Shown here: piece after piece, positions 1 to 12,265 of the stretch
Position numbering within the stretch: position 1 is the stretch's first letter
Layout: each line of letters begins with the position of its first letter
Notes under the pieces: generated by a model
The model's input: only the letters and a program-made list of their open reading frames with translations
The model's database searches: none
What the model was told of the DNA's origin: nothing
Position numbers and translations under genes: made by a program
Source of the DNA: Neocallimastix lanati (nom. inval.)
Taxonomy: Eukaryota; Neocallimastigomycota; Neocallimastigomycetes; Neocallimastigales; Neocallimastigaceae
Direction: 5' to 3'
NCBI GenBank assembly: GCA_016946835.1
Contig: JACVTC010000004.1
Location: 1,695,001-1,742,500 of the forward strand
DNA length: 47,500 bases

Positions 1-1328
1 TATTATTATAATGGTATATAGAAAATATATATATATTTATAAAAGAGAAATTTTTATTTTTATAAAAAAAAATTTTTTTTATATATTCTAACAATATTTT
101 AAAAAAAAAAAAAAAAAAAATTATGTGGATAAAACATAAAATATAAATGAATTATTATAATTTATGGCTTTAAAAAAATAATGTTATTGTAATTTTAATA
201 TGAATTTAAAGCTAATTATTAGCTATGAGGCTGAATAATATTTACAGTAAATATATAATTAAAAAAAAAAATTAAAAATAAATACTTTTATTAAACTTAT
301 CATAAAATTTTTTAAATTAATATTAAAAAAACAAAGAAAAAAATAATAATAATAATAATAATAATAATTCATATATAAAATAAAAGTAATCATTATTTTT
401 CTTTAATCTATATCTATTGTTTAATTATTTTTACATAAATCTTTTTTTTTTATTTACTTCAATTAAACCTTACTAAGATTTCTTTTTTTTTTTTTTTTAT
501 GTCGAACTTTTTTTAATTTTCTTTTCTATTTTTAGAAAAATCACCATCTATATGTACGTCCTCTTCTACTACCCGATTTGATCACAACTATAATTCTTCT
601 TATAATGATTGTTGACTCCACAACTACTTTCATTACATTGCTTTTTTTTTTTTCTTATTGATTTAAAATTTATATATTTATCTTCTTTATAATTTTTCAA
701 GTAAATATATCACATTCGATTAAAATTTTATTATGTATAGTTCCTTGTGTTTAAGTTACAGTTGTTGTTTTAAATTTATTTTATACTTTTTAATTAAATA
801 TATATATATATATATAAATAATTAAAATTAACTAAACATTGAAACCGAATATTACTATATTAAAATTTCATAAAAATTACGAAATAAAAAATAGGTATTT
901 TATAGATCAATATATATGTAATAATAATAATAAATAATTCCTACAGAAATAAAAATCTGACATAAAAAAAAAAAAAAAAAAAAATTCATTAGTTTAAATA
1001 GAGTAAAAAAAAAAAATACACATAATATTAATAATAATAAATGGTAAAATATATATATATATATAATAACAATAATAATAAATTATTAAAAAAAAAAAAA
1101 AAAAAAAAAAGTTCCAACAAAGAATAAAAAGATAATAAAAAAAAAATTATAATTATCAAAGTTAGTTGATATTCCAATAATAGTTTATATCACTATAAAT
1201 CTTTGAGTACAGCTAATTAAATTCCAATCATAAATAAAAGTTTGGAATAGAAAGTAAATATTAAAAGCTAAGAGAAATGAGAAAGGAATATGATCTTCTA
1301 AACCACCACTTTTTTTTAAAAAAAAAAA

Positions 1329-1361
<33 letters not shown>

Positions 1362-2203
1362 AAATAAAATAAAAAATAAAAAAAAGCAATAAAGATGGTG
1401 ATGATGGTTCATATTCAACACATGGAATAATAATTCTAATAATGAAATCAAACCAAAAACGAAAACCACATCATATTATATTAATTAATTATATAAAGAT
1501 GTATTATATGTATTGTTTATGTATTTATTTATTTATGATTTATTTTAATGAAATTTATTTAACTGCATAATTTAAGAAATGATATAAAAATAATGAATAT
1601 ATCGTTAAATATTAAATTATAGTAAACTTTTGAATATTACTAATATTTAAATTTATTGACTTTATGATGAATGAACAATAAACTTTTTTTTTTATTTAAT
1701 TTTTTAGTATTATATAACTATTACTATAATTTTTATTATCATAATAAATAGATGTATAAATAGTTATATAAATAAATATATAATTATAATAATATTTATA
1801 TTTTCACTCATTTATAATTTATTAATAAAAAATATTATATTTATATTCATATATTAATATTAAAACAATTAAGAGTCAGGAATTTAGGATTTAAAATTAA
1901 TTTTTATATATTAATATAAAAACAATATATTAAGCATAATAAAGTATGCCTAGGTTCAAATTCTCTTGTTGGGAGAAGTTATATTTTAAGTTGTTATTTA
2001 ATTATTAATTTTTATTTATTTATTATTTAAAAGTAATTATAAAATTATTCAATACATGTATTTAATTATTCATTTGTAAATATAAAAGTAATTATAAAAT
2101 AATAAAAAGAAATTTATGAAATTATTTCAATTTTAACATAACATATGTTTACATTAATTTTTATGTTCTTGCATAATTTTATGTCTTTACATAATTTTAA
2201 TTT

Positions 2204-2256
2204 TATCACGTTATATTTGATCACGTTATATTTGATCACGTTGTATTTATGTCACG
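2204..2256. repeat. 15-bp tandem repeat carrying TCACGT
   Basis: Three consecutive 15-bp units (2204-2218, 2219-2233, 2234-2248) share the pattern KATCACGTTRTATTT. A broken fourth copy, ATGTCACG, ends at 2256. Each unit carries CACG, which is rare in this C/G-poor background. TCACGT resembles half of the CACGTG E-box bound by bHLH factors, but no gene start is seen close by, so a regulatory role is speculative. Confidence 0.75.
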
Positions 2257-2433
2257 AATTTGCAAATGATTTATATATTTATTTTTATGTAATTATTCAT
2301 AAAATAATTTATTAATAATTAAAGTTTTTATTTGTGTTTTATATCAAACAATTTATAATTATTTTTTTTTTTAAATTAAAAAAAATTTAAATTTTAACCG
2401 ATAATTACTGAACATTTTATTAATTAATAATTA

Positions 2434-2503
<70 letters not shown>

Positions 2504-2706
2504 TTGAAAGATAAATAAAATATTTTGTCATAAATTTAAAATGTATTTATAATGTATATTATAGTTAATACCTAATATTCAAAAAAAATATAAAGATAAA
2601 TGAATTTCATATTTTTATACCTAATAATTAGTACATATTGAGATTTTATTGTAATTCATATTTAATACATATAGATATAAAATTGTTTAAATATATATAT
2701 ATATAT

Positions 2707-2806
2707 AATTTGAAAAAAACTACTTTTTTTTATTTTTTTAATTGTCTTTTACATAGACAATTAAAAAAATAAAATAAAAAAAAATAAAAAGTAACTTTTT
2801 CAAATT
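2707..2806. repeat. imperfect fold-back, about 40-50 bp arms
   Basis: Both outer ends read AATTTGAAAAA when the right arm is reverse-complemented. The centre is a perfect stem, TTTTTTTAATTGTC against GACAATTAAAAAAA, around the loop TTTTACATA (2747-2755). Between these, the arms differ by A/T slippage and small indels. This looks like a fold-back or MITE-type element, but part of the pairing is only poly-T against poly-A. Confidence 0.6.
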
Positions 2807-3392
2807 ATTTGTTAAGTTTATTTCATAAATATATGTATATATATATATTTTCACTTTAATAAATGATTTAACAATTCATTAATTTGTAACAGTCTTTTCT
2901 ATATATATTCATACATACGTGATATAAAGTTTTGTATCAGTTGAAACAATAATATTAATATTAATATTAATAATTAATATATATGTATGTATTTTCATAA
3001 TTTTGTGAATGATTATAAATTTAAATTATTATTATTATTTATTTCTTAATTTTATTTTAATATTCTTATTTATATTATTTTTTTTTAAATGAATTTTCTT
3101 TATTATTATTATTATTTATTATGTAATAATGAAAATAATATTATTTTTAAAAAATATAAAATAAAGATAATTAAATAGTTTTTTCTATTATAATAATAAT
3201 AATAAAAAATAAAAAAAATAAAGAAAAAAAAGAAAAAAAGAATTAAGAAATAAAACAAAATAGAATAAAAAATATATATATTTCAATACATATTTATTTA
3301 TTTTATATAATAATGTGTAACTTTTTTGTTTTTTTTTTTCTTTAATTCTAAATTTATATTTTTTTTTTCCTTGTTTATTATCAATTATTATT

Positions 3393-3433
3393 TATTGATT
3401 TATTGATTTATTGATTTATTGATTTATTGATTT
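3393..3433. repeat. 8-bp microsatellite TTTATTGA
   Basis: About five tandem copies of TTTATTGA lie in A/T spacer. Unlike most tracts here the unit contains G, so the copies clearly arose by tandem duplication. Confidence 0.8.
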
Positions 3434-4615
3434 ATTATTTATTTTTTTTTTTTTAAGCATTTCTATTGTTATTAAATTATTATTTATTTTTTTAATTGAT
3501 TTAAATTAATATTTTTTTTAAACTATTATGGTCATATTAAATTTTTTTTTTCTCCTTTTAATTATTCTTATGCTTTTTTTTTCCTTTTTTATACAATAAA
3601 ACTTTTCAGAATTTGTAAATATATACTTTTAATAAATTTCAAATAATTCTTCACTGATTATAATAAAAAAAATAAAAATTAAAAAAAATTAAAAAAAATT
3701 AAAAAAAAAAAATAAAAAATAAAAAAAAAAAATTATAATTAGGTATAATAAAAATTTTAAAATTTTTGGATTCAATAATATATATATTACAAATTATTTT
3801 ATTTTATTTTATTTAATCTATACCTTTCTTATATAATAATAGTTTACTTTTTATTTTATTTTATTTTATTATTATTAATACCTTTTATATTTTATACTAC
3901 TTCACACTCTATTTAATTTTATTTTTTATTTTTATTTTTATTTTTAAATTATTTTATATTTATTATTTTTATGACTTCTATTATTTTATATAATAATATT
4001 ATGATAATTTAATTATTTAAATATGAATTGCCTTTTTTATATACATATATAGTATATTAATGAGGATAATTTAAAAATTTTTAAATGTATATAAAAATAT
4101 TTACAATATAGAATTTATATTAGTATTTTTTTTTTTTATTATTATTATTAAAATTTAAAAATATAAATAAATTATTATTTACTGATAAAAAAAAAAAAAA
4201 AAAAAAAAATAAGGAAAAAGAAAAAAAGAAAAACAATCATAATAATTGTTAATATTAAATTGTTGCTGAATATGGTCAAAATTAAATGAATAATAAATAA
4301 TAATTTAAAATTTATATTAAATAGAAAAAAAAAAAAAAAAGTTATACTATTCATTTTCTTAGATTTGTTTTATTTTCTAGTATTGTTTAGTGTTTATATT
4401 AATAATGAAAATTATTAATTAAATAAAAAAAAATTAATATATGATTAAAATAAATTTACAATAAAAAAAAAATATAGATATATATATTATAAATATATTT
4501 AAATATTGAGTATATACTATAATTATTTATAAAATGTATATAATATAATTAGAGAATACAAAAAAAAAAAAAAAAAAGTTAAAGGAATATAATGAATTAA
4601 CGTCAAATGAAAGAA

Positions 4616-4652
<37 letters not shown>

Positions 4653-4897
4653 TCAAGAAAGCTTTTTTAAAGTATTTGACATTGCATTTAGTATATTATT
4701 AGTATATTAATACAATAATATGATAATAATAAGACTTTTATTATTATTATTATTATTATTTTACTTAATAGTAGTTAAAAAAAAAAATAAAATAAAATAT
4801 ATAATTTTTATTTATTTATTTCTTCTTTAAAAATAGCATAATTTGAAATTTTAGTAAATAAGCTTTGTGAAATCTTTTATAGATATTTTTAATGAAT

Positions 4898-4929
4898 TAC
4901 TGCCGAAGATAAATACTGCCGAAGATAAA
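4898..4929. repeat. perfect 16-bp tandem duplication
   Basis: TACTGCCGAAGATAAA occurs twice head to tail (4898-4913 and 4914-4929). About 100-190 bp further on, a TAATAATGATACARTAGTC block is also repeated (near 5023 and 5085). Neither block contributes to a convincing gene. Confidence 0.85.
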
Positions 4930-7201
4930 TTAAAAAAAATAAATAAATAAAATATAATAAAATGCAAAAAATAAGATAAAAAATAAAGAAAAAAAAATAA
5001 TATAAATAATGTATAAATAATATAATAATGATACAATAGTCATCATAAAAAAATTAAATATTAAAATTATATTTACTAATAATAATAATGATACAGTAGT
5101 CACCATCCATATCATATGAATAAAAATATAATGCTATAATAGATTAAAAAGAAAAAAAAAAAAAAAAAAAAGAATAAAAAATATTATTTAAAAGTATAAT
5201 ATGATCAAGGAAATTTAATCATTTAATTAATATCAAAGATTATTATTCTATATAAATAATAAAATATTATGAAGAGAAAAAAAAAAGTTATAAAAGGTTA
5301 TTAATTGAAACAGATTTATATATATTAAATTATCATATAATTAATTTAATTTAAAATTATTCATAAATGTCATAATGAAATTATATCTAGAGATAGAAAA
5401 AAAAACAATAGTAATAAGAGGAAAACAATAGGACATAATAATTAATTAATATTAAATATAATTAATGAAAAAAAAATATTACTAAATATAAAATAAATGA
5501 TTATATCATTAAAAAGAATTAAAGCATTAAAAAGAATAAAGAATAATAATGAAAATAATAATGAAAATAATAATGAAAATAATGATAAAATTATATGGAA
5601 AATTTTTCAATAAAATTAATAAATTTTTAAAAATTAAAAAAATATATATATATAATAATAATTAAATAACCATTTTTAGAAAAAGATAGAAAAAATAGAA
5701 ATTTCTTAAATACTTTAATAATTAACTATTAAAAAAAAATATAAAATGAATATTTTTATTATGAATAATGTTAAAAATGAAATTAATAATATTAAAACTT
5801 TTTTTTTTAAAAAAAAAAATAAAAAATAAAAAAAATATATTAATAAATGATTAATATTAATATATAATAATATAATAATAATACTAATAATACTAAGATT
5901 AAAGATTAGTTTGACATGTCATATATAATTCTAAAGTATTTAATTTCAAACATAAAAAAAAAATCTTTCTTTTTTTGTTTTATTTTCCCTGTCTAAGGTT
6001 AAAATATTTATATATATAAGATTTTATATATAAATAAATCGATGTAAAAAAAGATTTAGCCAACTATAAGTAAATTAATATATCTAAAATAAATATAAAT
6101 AAATAAAAATATAAAGATATAAATAAATAAAAAATAAATAAGTAAAATATAATTAAATGAAATATAATTAAATGAATAAATAAAATAAATAAATTTTTAA
6201 ATGAAATATAAATAAATAATTTAATAATTTTTAAAATTTTCCAGTAAACTTTAAAAATTGTTTATTAAAATAAATGTAGTAAAAAATAAAATTAAATTAT
6301 GACATAAAAGTTTATTTCATATAAATTTTATTAAAATGAGTAGAAAATACATAAATTTTAAATATTAAAATTTAATTAAAAAAAAAAAAATAAAAATAAA
6401 AAAGAGAAAAAAATACATAAATTTTAATTAATAAAGAAGGTTTATTATACAAATAAATAACCATTAAAAAACAATAAAAAAAAATATTTTTATAACAATG
6501 ATAAAATTAATATTAAAAAATAAGAAAAATAAGAAAAATGTATTCTCTTATTTTGTTTTAATTTTTTTTTTAATTAAAGGTGTAAAAATGTAAAAATATA
6601 TTTAATATTATTGTATTTTTTTTTTTAATTAAAAAATAATTATTGAGAGTAAAACAAAATTTATATGTTATTCATTTATATTATATTTTATATATAGATA
6701 GATATATTTTAATATAATTTATAAAGAAAAAATATCCTTTAATATTATATCTACTTAAAACTAATTGGAAATTTAGGTTAATATTAATGATATGAATTAT
6801 TTTATTTTCAGTTCTATCTGTTCATTAGAACATTATTTTATTAATTAAATAAAAATTGTTATTTTTTTTTATAGTTGATTATTATTTTGTTTATTTAAAC
6901 TTTTATCAATATTTTATTTTTGTTTACTGTTTTTTTTTTTTTTTTTTTTTTGCATATTATAGAATAAAACATATATATATATATATATAATAAATACTAA
7001 TAATTTTTTTTAAAAAAATAAATGAATAAATAAATAATTTCAATTAAAAATAATCCAAACTTTAATTTTCAAAACTTAATGAATAAATAAATAAGTAAAT
7101 AAAATAAAATATTATGTAATATAAAATAAAAGATAAATAAAAAAAAAAAATATTAATAATTATTATTTTAAATTGTCATTAAATAATTATAAAATTTTAA
7201 G

Positions 7202-7240
<39 letters not shown>

Positions 7241-7940
7241 AGAAAAGTATACTTTATTATAATAAAATTAGACGTTTTTTTTTTATTTATTTTTTCTATT
7301 ATTATTAACCCATTTATTTTATTTACTTTTCTTAAAAATTTCATTATTATTTTTTTTTTCTTAGAATATAGATTATATATATAAATATAAAAAAAATGTT
7401 AAAGTATTGATATATATATTATAAAATATACTAATAATTTTATATGTAATAAATATTTGAAGTTTTATATAACTTATAATCGATAAAAGATCTAATAAAA
7501 AAAAAAATAATAATAATCAAATTTTTTTTTTAAAAAAATAACTTTATATTAAATATATTAAATTAAAATAAATTAATAAAAATAACTAAAAAAAAAAAAA
7601 AATTAATGTTATTATGTTTTATAAATTTAGACTTTTTTTTTTTATTTTCAATTTCTAAATTTATTTTATTTTATTTTTTTTTTTTTTATTTTTTATTAAA
7701 TAAATATTAGAATAGAATATAAAGAAGGCTAGATATTCTTAATTTTATATGTACATAAAATTTTCTTCCCATTAATATAAATCATTGAATATATATGGAA
7801 AAATGAAAAAAAAGTTAAGATATAAACATATACCTAAATAAATGCATATAATTACGTTAAATATATAATATTTATTTTAATATAAAAAAAAAATCTGTCA
7901 TAAAAACAAGCTTACAAAATTATATATACATGCATATATG

Positions 7941-7973
<33 letters not shown>

Positions 7974-8363
7974 TTTTTCGTTTTATTTAATTTTAATTTT
8001 TTTTATTTTGTTTATTTTATTTATATAACAATATGTATATACATAATTAAAAAAAAAAAAAAAATATAATAATAACATAAATTATTTTAACTATATCTTA
8101 TATATATATGTATAAATTATACATCAAAAATTTTATTAAAAAATTCTTATTTTATTTAACTTGTACTTTGTATTCATATTTCAACTATTTATTTTGCTTT
8201 ATTTTATTTTTTTTTTTTTTTTTTTTTATTCAATCTGTATTTTCTTATTTAATAATAATAAAATATATATATTTAATAATATTCTGCTAATTATTTTGTT
8301 TTATTTTATTTAATTTAATTTAATTATAAATAGATGATGGGGGAAATTTTCTAATTAAAGTAA

Positions 8364-8400
<37 letters not shown>

Positions 8401-8402
<2 letters not shown>

Positions 8403-8436
8403 TTTCATATCAATAATATAAAAAGAAAAGTGGTAA
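8401..8436 (+). repeat. left copy of direct repeat bracketing the ORF-pair island
   Basis: The segment starts ACTTTCATATCA and ends AAAAGTGGTAA directly after a poly-T run of about 30. The same module, with a 5-nt gap and three mismatches, recurs at 9299-9329, also directly after a long poly-T run. The two copies enclose the whole higher-GC island. Confidence 0.6.
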
Positions 8437-8498
8437 GCAATTGTACCTGTCCTATTTTGTGTTGTTGTGCTGTGTGCGGTAACAGGTTCTTAGGTATA

Positions 8499-8693
8499 AT
8501 GCATCATACTAGAAAAGGAATACCCTTGACGGAAACATCTTCCAAAGGAAAATTTTCTGAGCTCACTAAAGAGCAAAAGATCGAAGTGCTCAAAAGAAAA
8601 TTCTCTCAGTTAAGTGAGGCTGAGTTTTATCAAAATGAGAGAAAGAAGTATAACCACCTGAAGATACATAATATAAGTTTTCAAATAAAATGA
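8499..8693 (+). CDS. small hypothetical ORF 1 of an ATGA-overlapping pair (64 aa)
   Basis: I do not recognise this protein. From the first in-frame ATG it encodes 64 residues, starting MHHTRKGIPLTE. The charged, probably helical middle includes ELTKEQKIEVLKRKFSQL and then AEFYQNERKKY. The frame stays open upstream to 8430 through a cysteine-rich stretch (CTCPILCCCAVCG), but there is no ATG there, so I chose 8499. Base use differs sharply from the spacer and from the cyclin gene, with many C/G-ending codons. The last four bases, ATGA at 8690-8693, are both its stop and the start of the next ORF. It could be a genuine small gene, the 5' part of one gene split by a frameshift, or a mobile-element fragment. 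Confidence 0.4.
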   Translation: MHHTRKGIPLTETSSKGKFSELTKEQKIEVLKRKFSQLSEAEFYQNERKKYNHLKIHNISFQIK

Positions 8694-9016
8694 AAGAGAA
8701 TACACGAAAATGCGCCGTGTCATATAACAACAAAAATTTTGAAGAAACTTATAGCGCATTCAAAAAGATAATAATAGATCTTCACGAAGAAGAACCTACG
8801 GGATCATTTTTTGATAAAATCATCGATGCAATGATAGAAAGCCCCTCTAAAAAGTTCATGACTTATAAAATCGATGCGCATGAGCTCTATGATGAGATAT
8901 ACAATATCACTGATCTGGCAAGAAACCGGCTTATCAAATTGTTAAATAATAAAGAACTCTTTATGGAATTGCTAAACGAAATGCATGACCGTAATATCCG
9001 ATGTGATACAAAATGA
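8690..9016 (+). CDS. small hypothetical ORF 2 of an ATGA-overlapping pair (108 aa)
   Basis: I do not recognise this protein. It has 108 residues starting MKENTRKCAVSY and ending DRNIRCDTK. It is soluble-looking, charged and probably mostly helical, with segments such as FEETYSAFKKIIIDLHEEE and LARNRLIKLLNNKELF. No signal peptide, membrane segment or known catalytic motif is visible. Codons such as GCC, GTG, GCG, CGG and CTG contrast with the A/T-ending codons of the cyclin gene, suggesting foreign or mobile origin. Its frame is closed by a TAA at 8669-8671, so any fusion with ORF 1 by frameshifting must occur within 8672-8693. Poly-T-broken, coding-like sequence follows directly downstream. 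Confidence 0.45.
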   Translation: MKENTRKCAVSYNNKNFEETYSAFKKIIIDLHEEEPTGSFFDKIIDAMIESPSKKFMTYKIDAHELYDEIYNITDLARNRLIKLLNNKELFMELLNEMHDRNIRCDTK

Positions 9017-9298
9017 TTTGTTTCAATCCTTTGTTAGACTACGAACAAGACAATCGTCTTACAACTCTTTTTCTTTTTTTTTTTTTTTTTTTTTAGGATG
9101 TCTTCTAACAAGGTTCGAAACTTAACTTTTTTTTTCTCTGTTCCATAATTTAGCTATCACTTTTTTTTGTATAGCAAACTCTCCTGCTTTAAGAGAAACT
9201 CTCATCATAGATGAAGACCTTTGCGATTATGTTTTTTTTTTTTTTTCCAGTTATCCCAGAGGATCTTCGGATTTTTTTTTTTTTTTTTTTTTTTTTTG
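9017..9298 (+). pseudogene. coding-like fragments split by poly-T runs
   Basis: Short higher-GC pieces alternate with runs of 8 to 26 T. From about 9130 one plus-strand frame without an ATG stays open through three T-runs and reads SLFHNLAIT, CIANSPALRETLIIDEDLC and then SSYPRGSSDF. On the minus strand the same stretch contains AGEFAIQKKVIAKLWNR, which vaguely suggests a transposase helix-turn-helix, but stops break that frame. I cannot say which strand was coding. The pattern of T-runs inside otherwise complex sequence is the same as in the retroelement relic at 41-44 kb. Confidence 0.35.
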
Positions 9299-9329
9299 AC
9301 TTACAAATCAGTAATATAAAAAGTGGTAA
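9299..9329 (+). repeat. right copy of direct repeat bracketing the ORF-pair island
   Basis: It starts ACTTACAAATCAG and ends AAAAAGTGGTAA after a T26 run, and it matches 8401-8436 except for a 5-nt gap and three substitutions. It leads within about 45 bp into the dispersed repeat at 9373. Confidence 0.6.
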
Positions 9330-9372
9330 AAATAAAAATAAAATAAAATAAAATAAAATAAATAAAATAAAA

Positions 9373-9581
9373 TAAAAATTATAAAAATAGTAATAATAAT
9401 AATAATAAAAAATTACTTGTATAGTAATAATAAATATTTTTTATTATAAAAAATAATTTTTTTTTTTTTTAATAATTTTTATAGTATTAAAGTCATCAAA
9501 AATATATAACAATAATTATAGCTAATAGTATAAGTGTATTACTTTCTCGTTTTTAAGGGATCAAAAGTAAAAATAAAATAG
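9373..9581 (+). repeat. dispersed repeat, copy A
   Basis: This segment aligns along its length with 40681-40879 on the same strand. Shared landmarks in order are TAAAAATTATAAAAATAGTA, AATTACTTGTATA, GTCATYAAAAATATATAAC, AATTATAGYTAA, then TTTCTCG and TTTTAAGGGATCAAAAGTAA. Differences are mainly homopolymer or trinucleotide length changes and a few substitutions. It has no coding capacity and may be a MITE, a solo terminal repeat or an element 3' end. Confidence 0.85.
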
Positions 9582-10565
9582 TAATAGAATAAGCAGATAT
9601 TATTAAAATATTCGTTTTAATTAAAAAATATATATATTTAAATAATGAAAATATATATATAATAATTTATTATAATTATTATATTTTATAATATGTATAT
9701 ATTTTCCCTTTTTTTATTTCTTCATAAAGAAAATTTAAAAAATAAAAAAAAAAAAAAAAGTGGCTATGCATTATTAAAAAAAAAATTATTAGGTATTAAT
9801 ATTATTAATTAAATCAATATTACTGACATGTAAAAAAATTAATAATAAATAATAATAATTATAATAATTTTAATGTGGTATATAATAACTATAATTATAA
9901 TTATAATGTAGTATATAAATAATAATAATTATAATTTTAATAATTATAATGTAGGTACTTAATTTTTTTTTTAATAAAAAAAAAAAAAAACAACGGATAT
10001 TAATATTTAAAAAGTTTATCATTTAAAATATAAATTATATAAAAGAATAAAAGAAAAAACTTACTTCTCTTTTATATTTATGTTTTTTTTTAATATTATA
10101 TTATATTGATGAATTTTTTTTTATTTTCATTTTTATTATTGTATTTTATTATATTTTATTATATTTTATTATTATATTTATTTATTTATTTATTTATTAT
10201 CTTTATACTTTTTATATTTATCTATTTATTTATCTTTATATTTATTTATTTATTTATTTATCTTCATTTTCTTATTTATCTTTATTTATATTTATTTATT
10301 TATCTTTTTATCTTTTTATTTTTAATTTAAATTCAAGAATTTAAATTAAAAAAATAGAAAAAACCTTTATTCTAATTTCTATGGAACAAATAAATAAAAG
10401 GAAAAAAAGAAAAAAAAGTCAAATAAATAATAATAGCGATAATAAAAATATAATCCACTATGAAATTTTAAAAATTATAACAATAATATTATATAATAAT
10501 AATTATTATTATTCATTATCATTATCATTATTCTCATTATTATTCATCATTATTCATCATTATTA

Positions 10566-10735
<170 letters not shown>

Positions 10736-11197
10736 TATTATTTAATTATTATTATTATTATTATTATTATTTAATTATTATTACAATTACTATTATTATT
10801 ATTACTATTACTATATAACTTATATCTTTTATTTGAATATTGATTTATTTATATATATATTAATTTATTAAATGTCTATTATTTGTAATATTATCAACAA
10901 TATTATAGTATATTATAATATATTATACTAGACATTATCTATAACTTTTATTAAATCTTTTTATTTTAATAACTTTATTTTTACACATTTTTGGTTTTTT
11001 AGCCATTGATTATATTAAACTTTAATTGATATATAATCTGTCAATAATTTAATAATTTAATAAAAAATATATATATATAAATAAAAAAAACATGTTTAAC
11101 GTTACATTAATATATAAAGCTGAAAGGTTCACAAAATAGTAATAAAAAAAAAAAAGGAAATAAAAAACTACTTGATTAGGTTGATTCTAAATAAAAT

Positions 11198-11239
<42 letters not shown>

Positions 11240-11641
11240 AATAGAAAAAACTACTTGATTAAGATAATTCTTAATAAAATCTTTTAAAAAAAAAAATAGC
11301 CACATACTAAATAGAAATAAAAAACAGAAATAGAAATAATAAATTAAGAATAAAAAATTATTTATAACTAAAAAATTAAAAAATTAAATATAAATTATAT
11401 TTACAGAAAAATATTTGACACAATGATAATAATAATAATAAATTAAGATAGAGAAAATTTTATAAAGATATTTAATTATAATTATTTTTATAAAAAAAAT
11501 TGTTTATTTGTATTTAAAGATAAAACATTTATATATATAATATATATGGTTTTATTTTTATTATTATTATTATTATTATTATTTACTCCTTACTAATTTA
11601 TATTTTATCTGACCATTATCATTATCATAAGTACTGTTAGA

Positions 11642-11685
<44 letters not shown>

Positions 11686-12121
11686 GTAATAAAAACTATT
11701 TCATAAATAAAAAATAAATAAATAAAATAAATAATATATATATAAATATTTTTTTTATTTCCCTAACTATTATAATTTTTTATATTATAAATATAATAAT
11801 TGATTTTTCAAAAAAAAAAAAATTATATATATTTATAATTTTTAATAATCCTTTTACTATCATATGAAAAAATTAATAATAATAAAAACAATAATAATAA
11901 ATAAATAAATAAATAATATTTTTTATATTTTATTTATTTAATTTTTTTTTTCCTTTTAATTAATTTAATAATTTTTTTTTTAATGGAATAATTGTTTTTC
12001 AAAAAAAAAAAAAAAAAAAAAAAATTTATTATTTAATAAGATTAAAATTTTAAGAATTAAAAAAAAAAAAAAATGATGAACAATAGAAATCATTAAATCC
12101 TAATTTACATTTATATAGAAC

Positions 12122-12265
12122 ATGAAAAAAAAAAAAAAAAAAAAGGAAAAAAAAAAAAAGGAAAAAAAAAAGGAAAAAAAAAAGAGAACAGGAAAAAAAA
12201 AGAGAACAGGAAAAAAAAAAGAGAACAGGAAAAAAAAACAAGAAAATAAGAAGAATAGGAAAAAA
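12122..12265. repeat. polypurine tract with a 19-20 bp tandem repeat
   Basis: The plus strand is almost pure A/G for about 140 bases. Inside it, AGAGAACAGGAAAAAAAAA is repeated three times (about 12182-12238). Strict strand asymmetry of this kind can form triplex DNA. The Lys/Glu/Arg-only and Phe/Leu/Ser-only open frames across it are repeat artefacts. Confidence 0.8.

Larger units (their letters stand above)
1..8370. other. A/T-only spacer without a convincing gene
   Basis: This stretch is mostly poly-A, poly-T, (TA)n, (TAA)n and (TTTA)n. The open frames in it encode only Phe/Ile/Tyr/Leu/Lys/Asn strings, as random A/T sequence would. Local islands of slightly higher complexity are at 536-615, 1185-1300, 1925-1985 and 2204-2256; none shows a recognisable protein or RNA. 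Separate entries cover the structured repeats. Confidence 0.8.

Noticed and set aside
1185-1469. 94-residue minus-strand frame with NMNHHHHLYC and GGLEDHIPFSFLLAFNIYF
   Set aside because: The centre is a (TA)n/poly-A tract and the start is GTG rather than ATG. The two ends have mixed composition and might be exon scraps, but nothing supports a gene.
1925-1985. GGTTCAAATTC, close to a tRNA box B
   Set aside because: The T-stem pairs only partly, no box A lies upstream at the right distance and no acceptor stem forms.
4851-5115. Two overlapping hydrophobic minus-strand frames
   Set aside because: They contain two local duplications and A/T tracts, no coding-like composition and no recognisable motif.
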